Shown piece by piece: positions 9,234 through 18,185 of a DNA stretch of 47,105 nt (position 1 is its first letter; each line of letters starts with the position of its first letter). Origin of the DNA: Syntrophorhabdus sp. PtaB.Bin047 (lineage in GTDB: Bacteria > Desulfobacterota > Syntrophorhabdia > Syntrophorhabdales > Syntrophorhabdaceae); the NCBI GenBank assembly GCA_002067235.1, contig MVQP01000014.1:1-47105 (forward strand). Reading direction: 5' to 3'. Position numbers and translations under genes: made by a program. The notes below the pieces were generated by a model. That model did not search any database. It was not told where the DNA came from and saw only the letters and a program-made list of their open reading frames with translations.

Positions 9234-9790
9234 AACGCCCGTTCGATACGATGGTGGCTGCCGTCCTCCTGGTGGTCCTTTTCATTCCCATGCTCTTTAT
9301 CGGTCTGGCCGTGAAACTTTCGTCCCGCGGCCCGGCGTTGTTCTGGTCGAGAAGGGTGGGTCTTGACAACAGGATATTCATGATGCCGAAATTCCGTACC
9401 ATGTACAGCAACACACCTGATGTCGCCACCCATCTTCTGGAAGATCCGGAGACGTACCTTACACCGATCGGCTCGGTCCTGAGAAGATACAGTCTTGACG
9501 AGCTTCCCCAGATATGGAGCATTCTCAAGGGTGATATGAGCCTTGTGGGCCCGAGACCGGCCCTTCACAACCAGGAAGACCTCGTGGAATTCAGGACCGC
9601 GAAGGGGATCCACATGTTGACCCCCGGGATCACGGGATGGGCACAGGTGAACGGGAGGGACTCGATATCGATCCCGGTCAAGGTCCGGTATGATGAGTAC
9701 TATCTGAACCACCGGACGTTCCTGTTCGACATGAAGATACTGTGGATGACGTTTCTGAAGGTGATAAGGTCGGAAGGCATAAAACATTAG
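9230..9790 (+). CDS. Initiating phosphoglycosyl transferase (bacterial sugar transferase)
   Basis: A small (186 aa) monotopic phosphoglycosyl transferase. It begins VKRPFDTMVAAVLLVVLFIP, the basic and hydrophobic re-entrant helix of PglC-like enzymes. PKFRTMY follows, then the catalytic Asp90-Glu91 dyad in SLDELPQIWSILKGDMSLVGPRP, and PGITGWAQVNGR. These enzymes move a sugar-1-phosphate from a UDP-sugar to undecaprenyl phosphate, starting lipid-linked glycan assembly at the inner membrane. GTG 9230 overlaps the upstream stop (GTGA), giving translational coupling with the 4-reductase. That pairing suggests the donor is UDP-QuiNAc or UDP-FucNAc (inference). A second such domain is fused to a GT4 enzyme at 16353. 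Confidence 0.9.
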   Translation: MKRPFDTMVAAVLLVVLFIPMLFIGLAVKLSSRGPALFWSRRVGLDNRIFMMPKFRTMYSNTPDVATHLLEDPETYLTPIGSVLRRYSLDELPQIWSILKGDMSLVGPRPALHNQEDLVEFRTAKGIHMLTPGITGWAQVNGRDSISIPVKVRYDEYYLNHRTFLFDMKILWMTFLKVIRSEGIKH

Positions 9791-9803
9791 CGGGCCCTCC
9801 GTC

Positions 9804-9832
9804 TTTAAAATTCAGCCCGATTGTGATATAAG
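9804..9832 (+). promoter_or_regulatory. Possible sigma-70-type promoter
   Basis: An AT-rich patch in an otherwise GC-rich locus, in one of the few intergenic gaps. TTTAAA at 9804-9809, a 17-base spacer and TATAAG at 9827-9832 fit a vegetative promoter moderately. The ATG of the membrane-bound dehydratase is only 12 bases further on, so the leader would be very short. Confidence 0.35.
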
Positions 9833-9844
9833 AGAGTCCAACTG

Positions 9845-11692
9845 ATGAAAACCCGGTTTGTGCTCAGCGCGAAGCGCTTCATGGTAATGGTGACGGACGC
9901 GATCTCCACGGTTGTGGCGTTCTGGCTTGCCTTTGATCTTAGATTCAACTTCTCAATACCGGAAATACACCTGAAGATGTTCTACAGCACCCTGCCCGTG
10001 CTTGTGGTCGTAAGGGTGGCCTGTTTCTGGTTCTTCGGGCTCTACAGCGGTGTGTGGCGGTATGCTTCCATGAATGACCTCTTAAGGATCTTCAAGGCAA
10101 CCGTCCTGAGTTCGTTTCTCTTCTTCGTGTATGTCGGTTTCGTTTATCACCTGATAGACTTCTCGCGGTCGGTCTTCATCATCGATTGGTTCATAATCGT
10201 ATGCCTCGTCGGGGGGTCACGATTCCTTTACCGGTTGTTCCGTGAGTCTTACCCGGCCAGGGCAGGCAGGGAAAGGAAGAAGGTCCTTATCATCGGCGCC
10301 GGCAGGGCGGGGGAGATGCTTCTGAGGGAGATGAAACAGAACCCGAGGATGGGATACGACCCCGTTGGCTTCCTGGATGACGACAGGGCGAAGAAAGGTT
10401 TGAGGATCCACGGAGTCCCTGTTCTTGGCAGAATAGAGGACCTCACGAGGATAGGTGAAAAGAAACAGGTGGAGGAGGCCATTGTGGCCATACCTTCCTT
10501 TGGCGGCAAGGAGATGCGAAACATGATGCAGCTCTGTGAAGGGGCCGGGATCACCTGCAAGACCGTGCCCGCCGTGAGTGATATCCTGAACGGAAGCGTG
10601 CACGTGAATCAAATAAGGGAGATCAGAATAGAGGACCTTCTGGGGAGAGAACGGGTCGAGCTCAACACGGAGCAGATCAGGCGGTATCTTACGGGGAAAA
10701 GGGTTCTGGTCACCGGGGCCGCCGGATCGATCGGCTCCGAGCTGTGCCGCCAGATCATGAAAATGGATCCGGAGCAGCTCATCCTCTTTGAGAGAGTGGA
10801 GAACGAGCTTTACCGGATCAACATGGAGTTCTCCCATGCCTTCGCCGGAAGACCGTACACGATGGTGCTCGGGGACATCCTGGATACGCGCAGGCTTGAC
10901 CGAGCGATGGAGATGTACAAACCGGATGTGGTGTTTCATGCGGCGGCATACAAGCATGTTCCCATCATGGAGTCCCATCCGCTCGAGGCCATAAAGAACA
11001 ACATTCAGGGGACATACAACGTGGTACGGGCGTCGCTGGGATCTGGCGTGGAAAAATTCGTCCTCATATCGACGGACAAGGCCGTGAGTCCGGCGAACGT
11101 AATGGGTGCGACAAAACGCATAGCCGAGCTTATTTGCCAGGGGATGAACAGCGAGAACAGGACCAGGTTCATTGCCGTCAGGTTTGGGAACGTCCTCAAC
11201 AGCGCCGGAAGCGTGATCCCGCTGTTCAAGGAACAGATCACGAAGGGAGGACCCGTGACGGTCACCCATCCCGAGATGACGCGCTACTTCATGAGCATTC
11301 CCGAGGCGGCCCAGCTCGTCATGCAGGCCGGGGCCATGGGAGAGGGTGGGGAGATATTCGTCCTCGATATGGGGGTGCCCGTCAGGATCACCGACCTCGC
11401 GCAAGACATGATCCGCCTTATGGGACTGAGGATCGGCGACGATATTGATATCGTCTACACGGGGTTGAGGCCCGGAGAGAAACTTCATGAAGAGCTTGTC
11501 TGCGAGGAAGAGGAATCGCTGAAGACGATGCACGGCAAGATCACCATGGTGAAATCCCCTCCGCTCGACTGGCCCGCCCTGAAGACCAGGATCGAGGAGG
11601 TTATGTCTACCGCCGATGCAACTGATCCCGCCATGGTCCTCGACATGCTGAAAGCTTTGATCCCCGGCAGTACCGGTGCGGGACATGGATAG
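9845..11692 (+). CDS. Membrane-bound UDP-GlcNAc 4,6-dehydratase (WbpM/PglF/CapD type)
   Basis: 615 aa. The first 120 residues hold four hydrophobic helices. A Rossmann-like CoA-binding-type segment follows (KKVLIIGAGRAGEMLL, about residues 145-270), then the catalytic SDR domain with VTGAAGSIGSELCRQ and LISTDKAVSPANVMGATK, in which Met replaces Tyr (S-M-K type). This layout and length match WbpM, PglF and CapD, which retain C5 configuration and make UDP-4-keto-6-deoxy-GlcNAc, the precursor of D-QuiNAc, D-FucNAc or bacillosamine. The 4-reductase and initiating transferase immediately upstream favour QuiNAc/FucNAc; no PglE-like aminotransferase or PglD-like acetyltransferase is present for bacillosamine. 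ATG 9845 is the only good start. Confidence 0.92.
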   Translation: MKTRFVLSAKRFMVMVTDAISTVVAFWLAFDLRFNFSIPEIHLKMFYSTLPVLVVVRVACFWFFGLYSGVWRYASMNDLLRIFKATVLSSFLFFVYVGFVYHLIDFSRSVFIIDWFIIVCLVGGSRFLYRLFRESYPARAGRERKKVLIIGAGRAGEMLLREMKQNPRMGYDPVGFLDDDRAKKGLRIHGVPVLGRIEDLTRIGEKKQVEEAIVAIPSFGGKEMRNMMQLCEGAGITCKTVPAVSDILNGSVHVNQIREIRIEDLLGRERVELNTEQIRRYLTGKRVLVTGAAGSIGSELCRQIMKMDPEQLILFERVENELYRINMEFSHAFAGRPYTMVLGDILDTRRLDRAMEMYKPDVVFHAAAYKHVPIMESHPLEAIKNNIQGTYNVVRASLGSGVEKFVLISTDKAVSPANVMGATKRIAELICQGMNSENRTRFIAVRFGNVLNSAGSVIPLFKEQITKGGPVTVTHPEMTRYFMSIPEAAQLVMQAGAMGEGGEIFVLDMGVPVRITDLAQDMIRLMGLRIGDDIDIVYTGLRPGEKLHEELVCEEEESLKTMHGKITMVKSPPLDWPALKTRIEEVMSTADATDPAMVLDMLKALIPGSTGAGHG

Positions 11693-11729
11693 GTGATGGT
11701 GCTACAGGCATGATCGGGGCAGGACGATA

Positions 11730-12890
11730 GTGTATACCGCTCTCTTCGTATTCGGAACGCGTCCGGAAGCGATCAAGATGGCCCCTGTTATCAGGTCGCT
11801 GGAGGCCCAGGGAGGACTTTTCCGGACGGTTATCTGCGTGACCGCCCAGCACAGGCAGATGCTCGATCAGGTGCTGTCCTTATTCGATATAAGGCCCCAT
11901 TTCGACCTCGATATCATGAAGGACAACCAGGACCTCTTTGACATAACCCTGCAGGCGCTGACGGGCTTGAAACGGGTCTTCAAGGAGACGAGACCCGACA
12001 TCGTGCTTGTCCAGGGTGACACAACCACGGCCTTCGTGGGCAGTCTTGCCGGCTATTACCTGAAAACACCCGTCGCACACATAGAGGCCGGTTTGAGGAC
12101 CTGGAACAAGTACAGCCCTTTTCCCGAGGAAGCAAACAGGCGCCTCCTGAGCGTTCTCACAGACTATCACTTCGCCCCCACCGAATGGAGCCGGTCGAAC
12201 CTGGTCGCCGAGGGTGCTGACCCGGCGAGGGTGTGGATTACGGGAAACACCGTTATCGACGCGCTCCTGATGATACGGGAGAGACAGGAAACAGTGCCCG
12301 CAAGGACGGCGCTGATGGAGGGCTTCAGGAGCCGGTGGGGCATCGATCCTGGAGATGGCCGCAGGATGATCCTGGTGACGGGTCACCGTCGGGAGAGCTT
12401 CGGGGTGGGATTTCAGAACATTTGCCGGGCCCTCAAGACCATCGCCGGCGGGAGGCCCGATGTGAGCATCGTGTATCCTGTCCATCTCAACCCCAGCGTT
12501 CAGGGACCGGTGAGGGAGATTTTGAGCGGCGTCCCGAACATACACCTCATCGAGCCCGTTGAGTACGAACAGTTTGTCTTCCTCATGAACAGGTCCTACC
12601 TGATACTTACCGACTCCGGGGGTGTGCAGGAAGAGGCGCCGTCGCTCGGCAAGCCGGTCCTCGTCATGAGGGAGGTGACGGAGAGACCCGAAGGGGTCGA
12701 GGCGGGCGTTGTGAAGCTGGTCGGCACGGACAGGGAAAGGATCGTGACCTCCGTCTCGGAGCTTCTCGACGACGACGCCCTTTACAGGAGGATGGCGGAG
12801 GCGGTGAACCCCTACGGCGACGGGAAGGCGGCCCGGAGGATCGCGGACATCCTTGTTTCCAACGTCGGTGCCGGTGGAGGTCGATCATGA
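11730..12890 (+). CDS. wecB: UDP-N-acetylglucosamine 2-epimerase (non-hydrolysing)
   Basis: 386 aa with all WecB landmarks: VFGTRPEAIKMAPVIRSLE at the N terminus, VQGDTTTAFVGSLAGYY, HIEAGLRTWNKYSPFPEE, NTVIDALL, VTGHRRESFG and LTDSGGVQEEAPSLGKPVL. It interconverts UDP-GlcNAc and UDP-ManNAc in the cytoplasm. It differs from the 2-epimerase at 5889, which belongs to the L-sugar (FnlC) subgroup, so the glycan probably contains ManNAc or a derivative. No UDP-ManNAc dehydrogenase (WecC) is coded in the window. Start is GTG 11730. The stop is followed closely by the next transferase. Confidence 0.92.
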   Translation: MYTALFVFGTRPEAIKMAPVIRSLEAQGGLFRTVICVTAQHRQMLDQVLSLFDIRPHFDLDIMKDNQDLFDITLQALTGLKRVFKETRPDIVLVQGDTTTAFVGSLAGYYLKTPVAHIEAGLRTWNKYSPFPEEANRRLLSVLTDYHFAPTEWSRSNLVAEGADPARVWITGNTVIDALLMIRERQETVPARTALMEGFRSRWGIDPGDGRRMILVTGHRRESFGVGFQNICRALKTIAGGRPDVSIVYPVHLNPSVQGPVREILSGVPNIHLIEPVEYEQFVFLMNRSYLILTDSGGVQEEAPSLGKPVLVMREVTERPEGVEAGVVKLVGTDRERIVTSVSELLDDDALYRRMAEAVNPYGDGKAARRIADILVSNVGAGGGRS

Positions 12891-12909
12891 TGGAGGAAAC
12901 GGGACGGCC

Positions 12910-14016
12910 GTGAGGCTCGTTTATGCGATACGGCATGTGGGGATGACGGGGGGAGTCAAGGTCTTCTTCCAGCATGTGGAGCTTTTGAGGGGCATGGGTC
13001 ACACGGTGCACCTGCTCACACGGTTCATCGACGAGGAATGGGGCTTCCGCGTGAGACCGGAGGTCGTGCCCGCCTTTGACGAGAAGACCATACCCGAGGC
13101 CAACGGCATCGTCGTCACGACCCCCAAGGACGTGGAGGAACTGTGGAGCGTCGCCAGAGTCAGGGGCATTCCTCTTTTCCACTTTCTCCAGGGCTTCGAG
13201 CCCGATTATGTCCTGGAGCGGATAAACGGCTCCGTTGTTCCCGAACGTTTCCGCGGCAGGGGTATCCTCGCGAAGCTCAAGTATCGGTACAAGAAGAGGG
13301 AATGGAAGGCGAGACTAAGGAGGTTCGACAGACTCTATGAGCTGCCCACGGTGAAGATAGCGATCGCGCCCCACCTCGTCCGTGGCGTAAAGGGGCGCTA
13401 CAATACCTCCTGTTATCTCCTGCCCAACGGGATCGATCAGGTAGTGTTCCATCCCAAGGAGAGGGAGCCGGACTACGGCGGAACGCTGAAGATACTTTCC
13501 GTGGGAAACTACAACATAGAGTACAAGGCGATACCCGACGTCCTCGAAGCGGTCCGCATCCTGAAAGGGCAGGGTGTAAAGGTCCACCTCACCCGGGTCT
13601 CACCGGCGGACATCGGGGAGAAGGAGAAGAACGAGGGCGTGGTGGACAGGTTTCTCGTGAGGATATCGGAGTCTGAGATGGCTAACCTTTACCGCGAGAG
13701 CCACATCCTCATCGCGGCATCGACGGAGATAGAGGGATTCGGCCTGCCACCCGTCGAGGCGATGAGCACGGGGACCCCCGTCATCCTGACGAGGATCTCG
13801 CCCTTTTTCGCCTTCGATGATGTTCACGACTTCGCGTATTTCGTCGATGTGCACAGGCCGGAAGAGATCGCAAAGGGTATAATGGACATCGCCGGCAACC
13901 CTGTCCTCCGGGCGGGATTGGTCAGGAGGGGGTTCGATGTATCAGCGCGGTACCGGCTGAGCAACGTAGGGAAAGAGCTGGAAGGGATCATCAGGGAACA
14001 CGTGGGCAAAGGATAA
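12910..14016 (+). CDS. GT4 glycosyltransferase
   Basis: About 368 aa. VRLVYAIRHVGMTGGVKVFF opens the N-terminal Rossmann domain; YLLPNGIDQVVFHP and LKILSVGNYNIEYKAIPDV mark the domain junction; IEGFGLPPVEAMSTGTPVI gives the E-x7-E donor-binding signature of GT4. It should transfer a hexose or HexNAc to the growing lipid-linked chain. The chosen start, GTG 12910, follows GGAGG about 13 bases upstream. A TTG at 12853 would overlap wecB by 38 bases and looks less likely. It lies between wecB and a methyltransferase in the same operon. Donor and linkage are unknown. Confidence 0.85.
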   Translation: MRLVYAIRHVGMTGGVKVFFQHVELLRGMGHTVHLLTRFIDEEWGFRVRPEVVPAFDEKTIPEANGIVVTTPKDVEELWSVARVRGIPLFHFLQGFEPDYVLERINGSVVPERFRGRGILAKLKYRYKKREWKARLRRFDRLYELPTVKIAIAPHLVRGVKGRYNTSCYLLPNGIDQVVFHPKEREPDYGGTLKILSVGNYNIEYKAIPDVLEAVRILKGQGVKVHLTRVSPADIGEKEKNEGVVDRFLVRISESEMANLYRESHILIAASTEIEGFGLPPVEAMSTGTPVILTRISPFFAFDDVHDFAYFVDVHRPEEIAKGIMDIAGNPVLRAGLVRRGFDVSARYRLSNVGKELEGIIREHVGKG

Positions 14017-14022
14017 CAGACG

Positions 14023-14769
14023 ATGGAAAGTACGGAGAAAAGAGGATTGGAGGGTCAGGGAGGACTGCTTGTCGACAGGAACGCACCCGGTACCCAGGAG
14101 AAGGTCATATCCATTCTCGCGGGGATGCCCCGGGGCAGACTCCTCGATGCCCCTGCCGGAGAGGGTGCCCTGGTGCAGAGGTTGCTCGGCCTTCACGATA
14201 TCACGGCAATCGACCTCGACGAGGACTTCTTCAAGCTTCACGGGCAGGTGCCCTTCAGGAGGGTCGATCTTAACGGCCCTTTGCCCTTCGAGGACGCCTC
14301 CTTCGATTATGTCACCTGCGTGGAGGGCATCGAACATCTTGAGAACCCCTTCTCGTGTGTGAGGGAATTCGCGCGTGTCTTAAGGCCCGGCGGCACTCTT
14401 GTCATCACGACACCGAACATCATGTCAATCAAGAGCAGGACCCGGTTCCTGTTCTACGGGTATCATGACTTTTTTCGCTTCATCAAACTGCCCCGGGAGT
14501 TCCGTCACGGACACCCCGAATACGATCACCAGCACATAAACCCCATGACCTTCACGGAGCTGAGGTACGCTCTTGAAAAGGCCGGTCTGGAAGTGGTGGG
14601 GGTGCACACCAACCGGTACGTCAGGGCCCGCAGGTGGAGTGTCCTCTATCCCCTTGTCCGACGCATGATCGTCGGGAACGCGAAGGGGAAGGCCCCTGAC
14701 GACAGGGACCTCTATTCTCGGGAGATACTGGAAGGCGAGATCCTTGTCGTTGAGGGGAGGCGGAGCTGA
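14023..14769 (+). CDS. SAM-dependent class I methyltransferase
   Basis: 248 aa with a Methyltransf_11/23-type core. Motif I is RLLDAPAGEGALVQRLL near residue 45. The acidic residue closing strand 2 is in ITAIDLDEDFF. Post-motif FDYVTCVEGIEHLENPF and VLRPGGTLVITTPNIMS follow. In a polysaccharide locus such enzymes O-methylate a sugar, often the terminal one, which can cap chain growth. The sequence cannot tell whether the acceptor is a sugar or a lipid-linked intermediate. ATG 14023 starts 6 bases after the preceding stop. It is followed 5 bases later by a GT39-like membrane protein. Confidence 0.83.
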   Translation: MESTEKRGLEGQGGLLVDRNAPGTQEKVISILAGMPRGRLLDAPAGEGALVQRLLGLHDITAIDLDEDFFKLHGQVPFRRVDLNGPLPFEDASFDYVTCVEGIEHLENPFSCVREFARVLRPGGTLVITTPNIMSIKSRTRFLFYGYHDFFRFIKLPREFRHGHPEYDHQHINPMTFTELRYALEKAGLEVVGVHTNRYVRARRWSVLYPLVRRMIVGNAKGKAPDDRDLYSREILEGEILVVEGRRS

Positions 14770-14774
14770 ACCTG

Positions 14775-16343
14775 ATGAAGTCCCCCCGCAGTGCCGACAA
14801 GGTGTACACAACAGGACGTGATGCCAGGATCGCACTTGCCCTGTTTCTGCTGGCCCTCGCCGTGCGGGCGTATATGATCGTCACGGCGGACGTCATTACC
14901 CCCGACGGCCTCATGTACATCAGGATAGCCAGGCTGATCGGGGGCGGGAACTGGAAAGCGGTCTACGAGGATGGTTTTTACAGCACCTACCCTTTCATCA
15001 TCCTGCTCTTCCAGACGGTTTTCAGGGATTGGGAGACGGCCGGAAGGGTGGCGTCGGCGGTCCTCGGCTCCCTTGCGGTCCTGCCCTTTTACTTCCTCTT
15101 GAGGCGTATTTTCGATGCCAGAGTTGCCATCGTAGCGTCTGTGTTCTTCGTGTTGAGCCCGCGCCTTGTCCAGTATTCCTCGGATGTTCTCAGGGAGCCG
15201 CTGTTCTGGTGCTGTTCTCTCACCTCCCTCTGGGCCGCCTGGAAGAGCATGGAGGAGAAGAAGTGGATCTATATCGTCCTCGCCAGCCTTTTTGCCGGAT
15301 TGGCGGCCTTCACCCGCACCGAAGGGGTTGCACTTCTCGTGATCATCACCCTCTGGATGGGATGGGTCCTCCTCTACCGCGAGAGGAATCTCAAATGGTG
15401 TTTCAGCCTCCTCTTGATCTTCCTGATCTCCTTTCCCGTAATCTTCATCGGACCCCTGTACCTTCTCAAGACGAAGACGGGTATCTGGGAACTGGGGCAC
15501 GTAAAGACGAAAATACCCTCTCTGTTGAAAACGGAGGATAGCGCAGTTTCTCCGGACGTGAGGAAAGGTCATCCTGGAGCCCGGGAAGGATGGTCCCCTA
15601 TCGCACGCCTCCTGAACAACCGGTACGTTGCGTCACTTTGGGAGACCTCGTACAAGTACTTCAGGTCCTTTCATCCAGTCCTGATACTGTTCCTTTTTTT
15701 CGGGGTGGTCAGAAGGAAGGTCATTCCCTACTCGGACAAGGAAGCGCCCTTCCTGATATGGTCTTGCGTCTTCCTTCTCATGTCCCTGTTCTACGCGTTC
15801 AAGGTCTCCTATGTGAGTACCCGGCATGGACTTCTCATGGGGATTCCATCATTCCTGTGGGTTTCCTTCGGCTTCTGGGAGGTGAGCTCCCGCCTTGAAA
15901 GATTAGCAATGAGGAAACGATGGAATCCTATGCTGTCCCGTCATCTGGTCGTCTGGCTTCTCGTCCTGGCCTGCCTGTCGATCCTTCCCAAAACGCTCCA
16001 GTCAGCTGATCGGGGCAAGATGGAGCTGAAGACAGGGGGGATCTATTTGAAGCACATGGGATACTCTGATGAGAATTTCGCCGTCGAGCCCAGGATCAAC
16101 CGTCTGACGTTTTACAAGGGCGGTGATTTTGTCAACATCCCCAGTGACATAGACTACTCTTTGCTGGGCCCTTTTCTGAAGTCTTCAAACGCCCGTTACC
16201 TCATCGTTGACGAAAGGTCCATTGATGAATCCGTGAGGGGTTTCAGCAGTCACACGACCGATCTGGGCCTTGAAAGGATCGATCTCCCAGCTTTCCGGGA
16301 CTACAAGGAATACTCCTTTGTTCTCTACAGGATACGAAGATAG
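14775..16343 (+). CDS. GT39/ArnT-like membrane glycosyltransferase
   Basis: 522 aa with a series of hydrophobic helices and an early periplasmic loop carrying acidic residues (ADVITPDGLMYIRIAR), as in the PMT/ArnT (GT39/GT-C) families, where such residues bind the metal or the lipid-phosphate sugar donor. RTEGVALLVIITLWMGWVL and later helices complete the membrane part; a soluble stretch of about 90 residues closes the protein. GT-C enzymes use polyprenyl-phosphate sugars on the periplasmic side, so this enzyme may decorate the glycan or a protein after export. A Wzy-like polymerase cannot be excluded on topology alone. Start ATG 14775 has purine-rich sequence upstream. Confidence 0.72.
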   Translation: MKSPRSADKVYTTGRDARIALALFLLALAVRAYMIVTADVITPDGLMYIRIARLIGGGNWKAVYEDGFYSTYPFIILLFQTVFRDWETAGRVASAVLGSLAVLPFYFLLRRIFDARVAIVASVFFVLSPRLVQYSSDVLREPLFWCCSLTSLWAAWKSMEEKKWIYIVLASLFAGLAAFTRTEGVALLVIITLWMGWVLLYRERNLKWCFSLLLIFLISFPVIFIGPLYLLKTKTGIWELGHVKTKIPSLLKTEDSAVSPDVRKGHPGAREGWSPIARLLNNRYVASLWETSYKYFRSFHPVLILFLFFGVVRRKVIPYSDKEAPFLIWSCVFLLMSLFYAFKVSYVSTRHGLLMGIPSFLWVSFGFWEVSSRLERLAMRKRWNPMLSRHLVVWLLVLACLSILPKTLQSADRGKMELKTGGIYLKHMGYSDENFAVEPRINRLTFYKGGDFVNIPSDIDYSLLGPFLKSSNARYLIVDERSIDESVRGFSSHTTDLGLERIDLPAFRDYKEYSFVLYRIRR

Positions 16344-16352
16344 AGGGAAGAT

Positions 16353-18155
16353 TTGAAGCCACATGTCGCTGGGGATAAGGCTGACGGCAAGACAAGAAAG
16401 AAGATCTGTTTTGTGGCTACCCTCGAGATGTCGGTGGCCGCGTTTCTTGTTGACCACATGGAACTCCTGCAGGATGACTTCGACCTCTGCGTCGTCTGTT
16501 CAACCGACAACCCGGGGTTTCTTGAGGCCCGTGGCATCAAAGCCAGGATCATCTCCCTCGCCATTCCCCGAAACGTGTCGCCCGCCAACGATGTGAAAGC
16601 GCTTTTCGCGCTCTTTCGGATATTCAGGGAGGAGCGTTTCGACATAGTGCATTCCATCATGCCCAAGTCGGGGCTTCTCGCCATGACGGCCGCCTTCGCC
16701 GCCCGGGTGCCCGCGAGGGTGCACACCTTCACGGGACAGGTATGGAAGAACCTTAAGGGGCTCAAACGGTTCGTCTTCAAGACCATGGACAGGGTGCTTG
16801 TTGCCTGCGCCACCGATATCCTTGTCGACAGCCCCTCACAGAGGGAGTTCCTTATTGCGGAAGGTGTCGTGGGACGCGATGGTTCGGCTGTCATAGCGAA
16901 CGGGTCCATGTGCGGTGTCGATGCCCGGAGGTTCCGCTTCGATGACGGGGCGAGAAGCGCCATCCGGCAGGGACTCGGCATCGGGCTCGGTGAGACGGTC
17001 TTTCTCTTCCTCGGACGGTTGAACAGAGACAAGGGCATCTTCGACCTCGCCCGGGCCTTCGCCGGGGTGTGCGCGGCGGGGGACGCCGGGGCGCATCTCG
17101 TCCTTGCCGGTCCCGACGAGGAGAACATGAAGGAAAAGGTCCTCGACATATGTGCGCGGTGTACCAACAGGGTGCATTTCACGGGCCCGACGGACACGCC
17201 GGAGAGGCTCATGTCGGCAGCGGATGTCCTGTGCCTCCCGAGCTACAGGGAAGGGTTCGGCCTTGTCGTCATAGAGGGGGCAGCCGTGGGAATTCCCTCG
17301 ATAGGGTCGAGGATATACGGCATCGTCGATGCCATAGAGGACGGCGTCACGGGCTTCCTTTTCGAAATGGGTTCCCACCATGACCTCATGCTCAAGATGA
17401 GGAAGTTCATCGAAGACCCATCCCTGGCGGGCAGGATGGGTGAGCCGGCCCGCGCCTTTGCCCTGGCCATGTTCTCCCGCGAGAAGGTCACCGCCGCCAT
17501 GCTTGAATACTACAGGGTACTCGGCCGGCGTCTGCGACCGTCCTTCGGGAAGAGGGCCTTCGACATCCTCCTTTCCCTGGTCGGAATCGTCATTCTCGGT
17601 ATCCCGATGCTGGCGATCGCCCTTATTGTCTACATGTCCATGGGCAGCCCCGTCCTTTTCAGGCAGATCCGTCCCGGCTATCGGGGAAGGCCGTTTTCGA
17701 TCATGAAGTTCCGCACAATGAAGGAGGACAGGGATGTCGCGGGGAATCTCCTCCCCGATGGGCAGCGATTGACAGCCGCGGGCAGGGCCATTCGGGCGCT
17801 GAGCCTCGACGAACTCCCGCAGTTGTTCAATGTCCTTATGGGTGACCTCAGCTTTGTGGGGCCGAGACCGCTTCTCACGCAGTACATGCCCCTGTACGAC
17901 GAGCATCAGGGGAGGCGCCACGATGTAAGGCCGGGCATCACCGGCTGGGCGCAGGTGAACGGCAGGAATGCGATCTCGTGGGAAGAGAAGTTCGACCTCG
18001 ACGTCTGGTACGTAGACCACCGGAGTTTCTCACTCGACCTCAGGATCCTGTGGCTCACCATCGTCAACGTGGTCAAGAGACAGGGCATTTCAGCTGAAGG
18101 GTTCGAAACGATGCCGGAATTCAGAGGTTCCGGACGGCAAAGAAACCGGGAGTGA
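16353..18155 (+). CDS. Fusion protein: GT4 glycosyltransferase plus phosphoglycosyl transferase
   Basis: 600 aa with two complete enzymes in one chain. Residues ~20-385 form a GT4 transferase (KKICFVATLEMSVAAFLVDH, FLFLGRLNRDKGIFDLA, REGFGLVVIEGAAVGIPSIGS). Residues ~395-590 form a PglC-like bacterial sugar transferase, with a re-entrant hydrophobic helix (FDILLSLVGIVILGIPMLAI), MKFRTMKEDRD, catalytic Asp486-Glu487 in SLDELPQLFNVLMGDLSFV, and ITGWAQVNGRNAIS. The fusion could start a lipid-linked glycan and add its second sugar. Start TTG 16353 has GAGGGAAG just upstream. It is the last gene of the polysaccharide run, and is the second initiating enzyme of the locus. Confidence 0.9.
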   Translation: MKPHVAGDKADGKTRKKICFVATLEMSVAAFLVDHMELLQDDFDLCVVCSTDNPGFLEARGIKARIISLAIPRNVSPANDVKALFALFRIFREERFDIVHSIMPKSGLLAMTAAFAARVPARVHTFTGQVWKNLKGLKRFVFKTMDRVLVACATDILVDSPSQREFLIAEGVVGRDGSAVIANGSMCGVDARRFRFDDGARSAIRQGLGIGLGETVFLFLGRLNRDKGIFDLARAFAGVCAAGDAGAHLVLAGPDEENMKEKVLDICARCTNRVHFTGPTDTPERLMSAADVLCLPSYREGFGLVVIEGAAVGIPSIGSRIYGIVDAIEDGVTGFLFEMGSHHDLMLKMRKFIEDPSLAGRMGEPARAFALAMFSREKVTAAMLEYYRVLGRRLRPSFGKRAFDILLSLVGIVILGIPMLAIALIVYMSMGSPVLFRQIRPGYRGRPFSIMKFRTMKEDRDVAGNLLPDGQRLTAAGRAIRALSLDELPQLFNVLMGDLSFVGPRPLLTQYMPLYDEHQGRRHDVRPGITGWAQVNGRNAISWEEKFDLDVWYVDHRSFSLDLRILWLTIVNVVKRQGISAEGFETMPEFRGSGRQRNRE

Positions 18156-18185
18156 GGAACCTCCTGCGATGACAGACGGAGTGTG

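Noticed and set aside
10217..11686. A 489-codon open frame on the minus strand
   Set aside because: It lies wholly antisense to the WbpM-like dehydratase, has no ribosome site, and its composition (His, Pro and Arg rich) is that of a shadow frame in GC-rich DNA.
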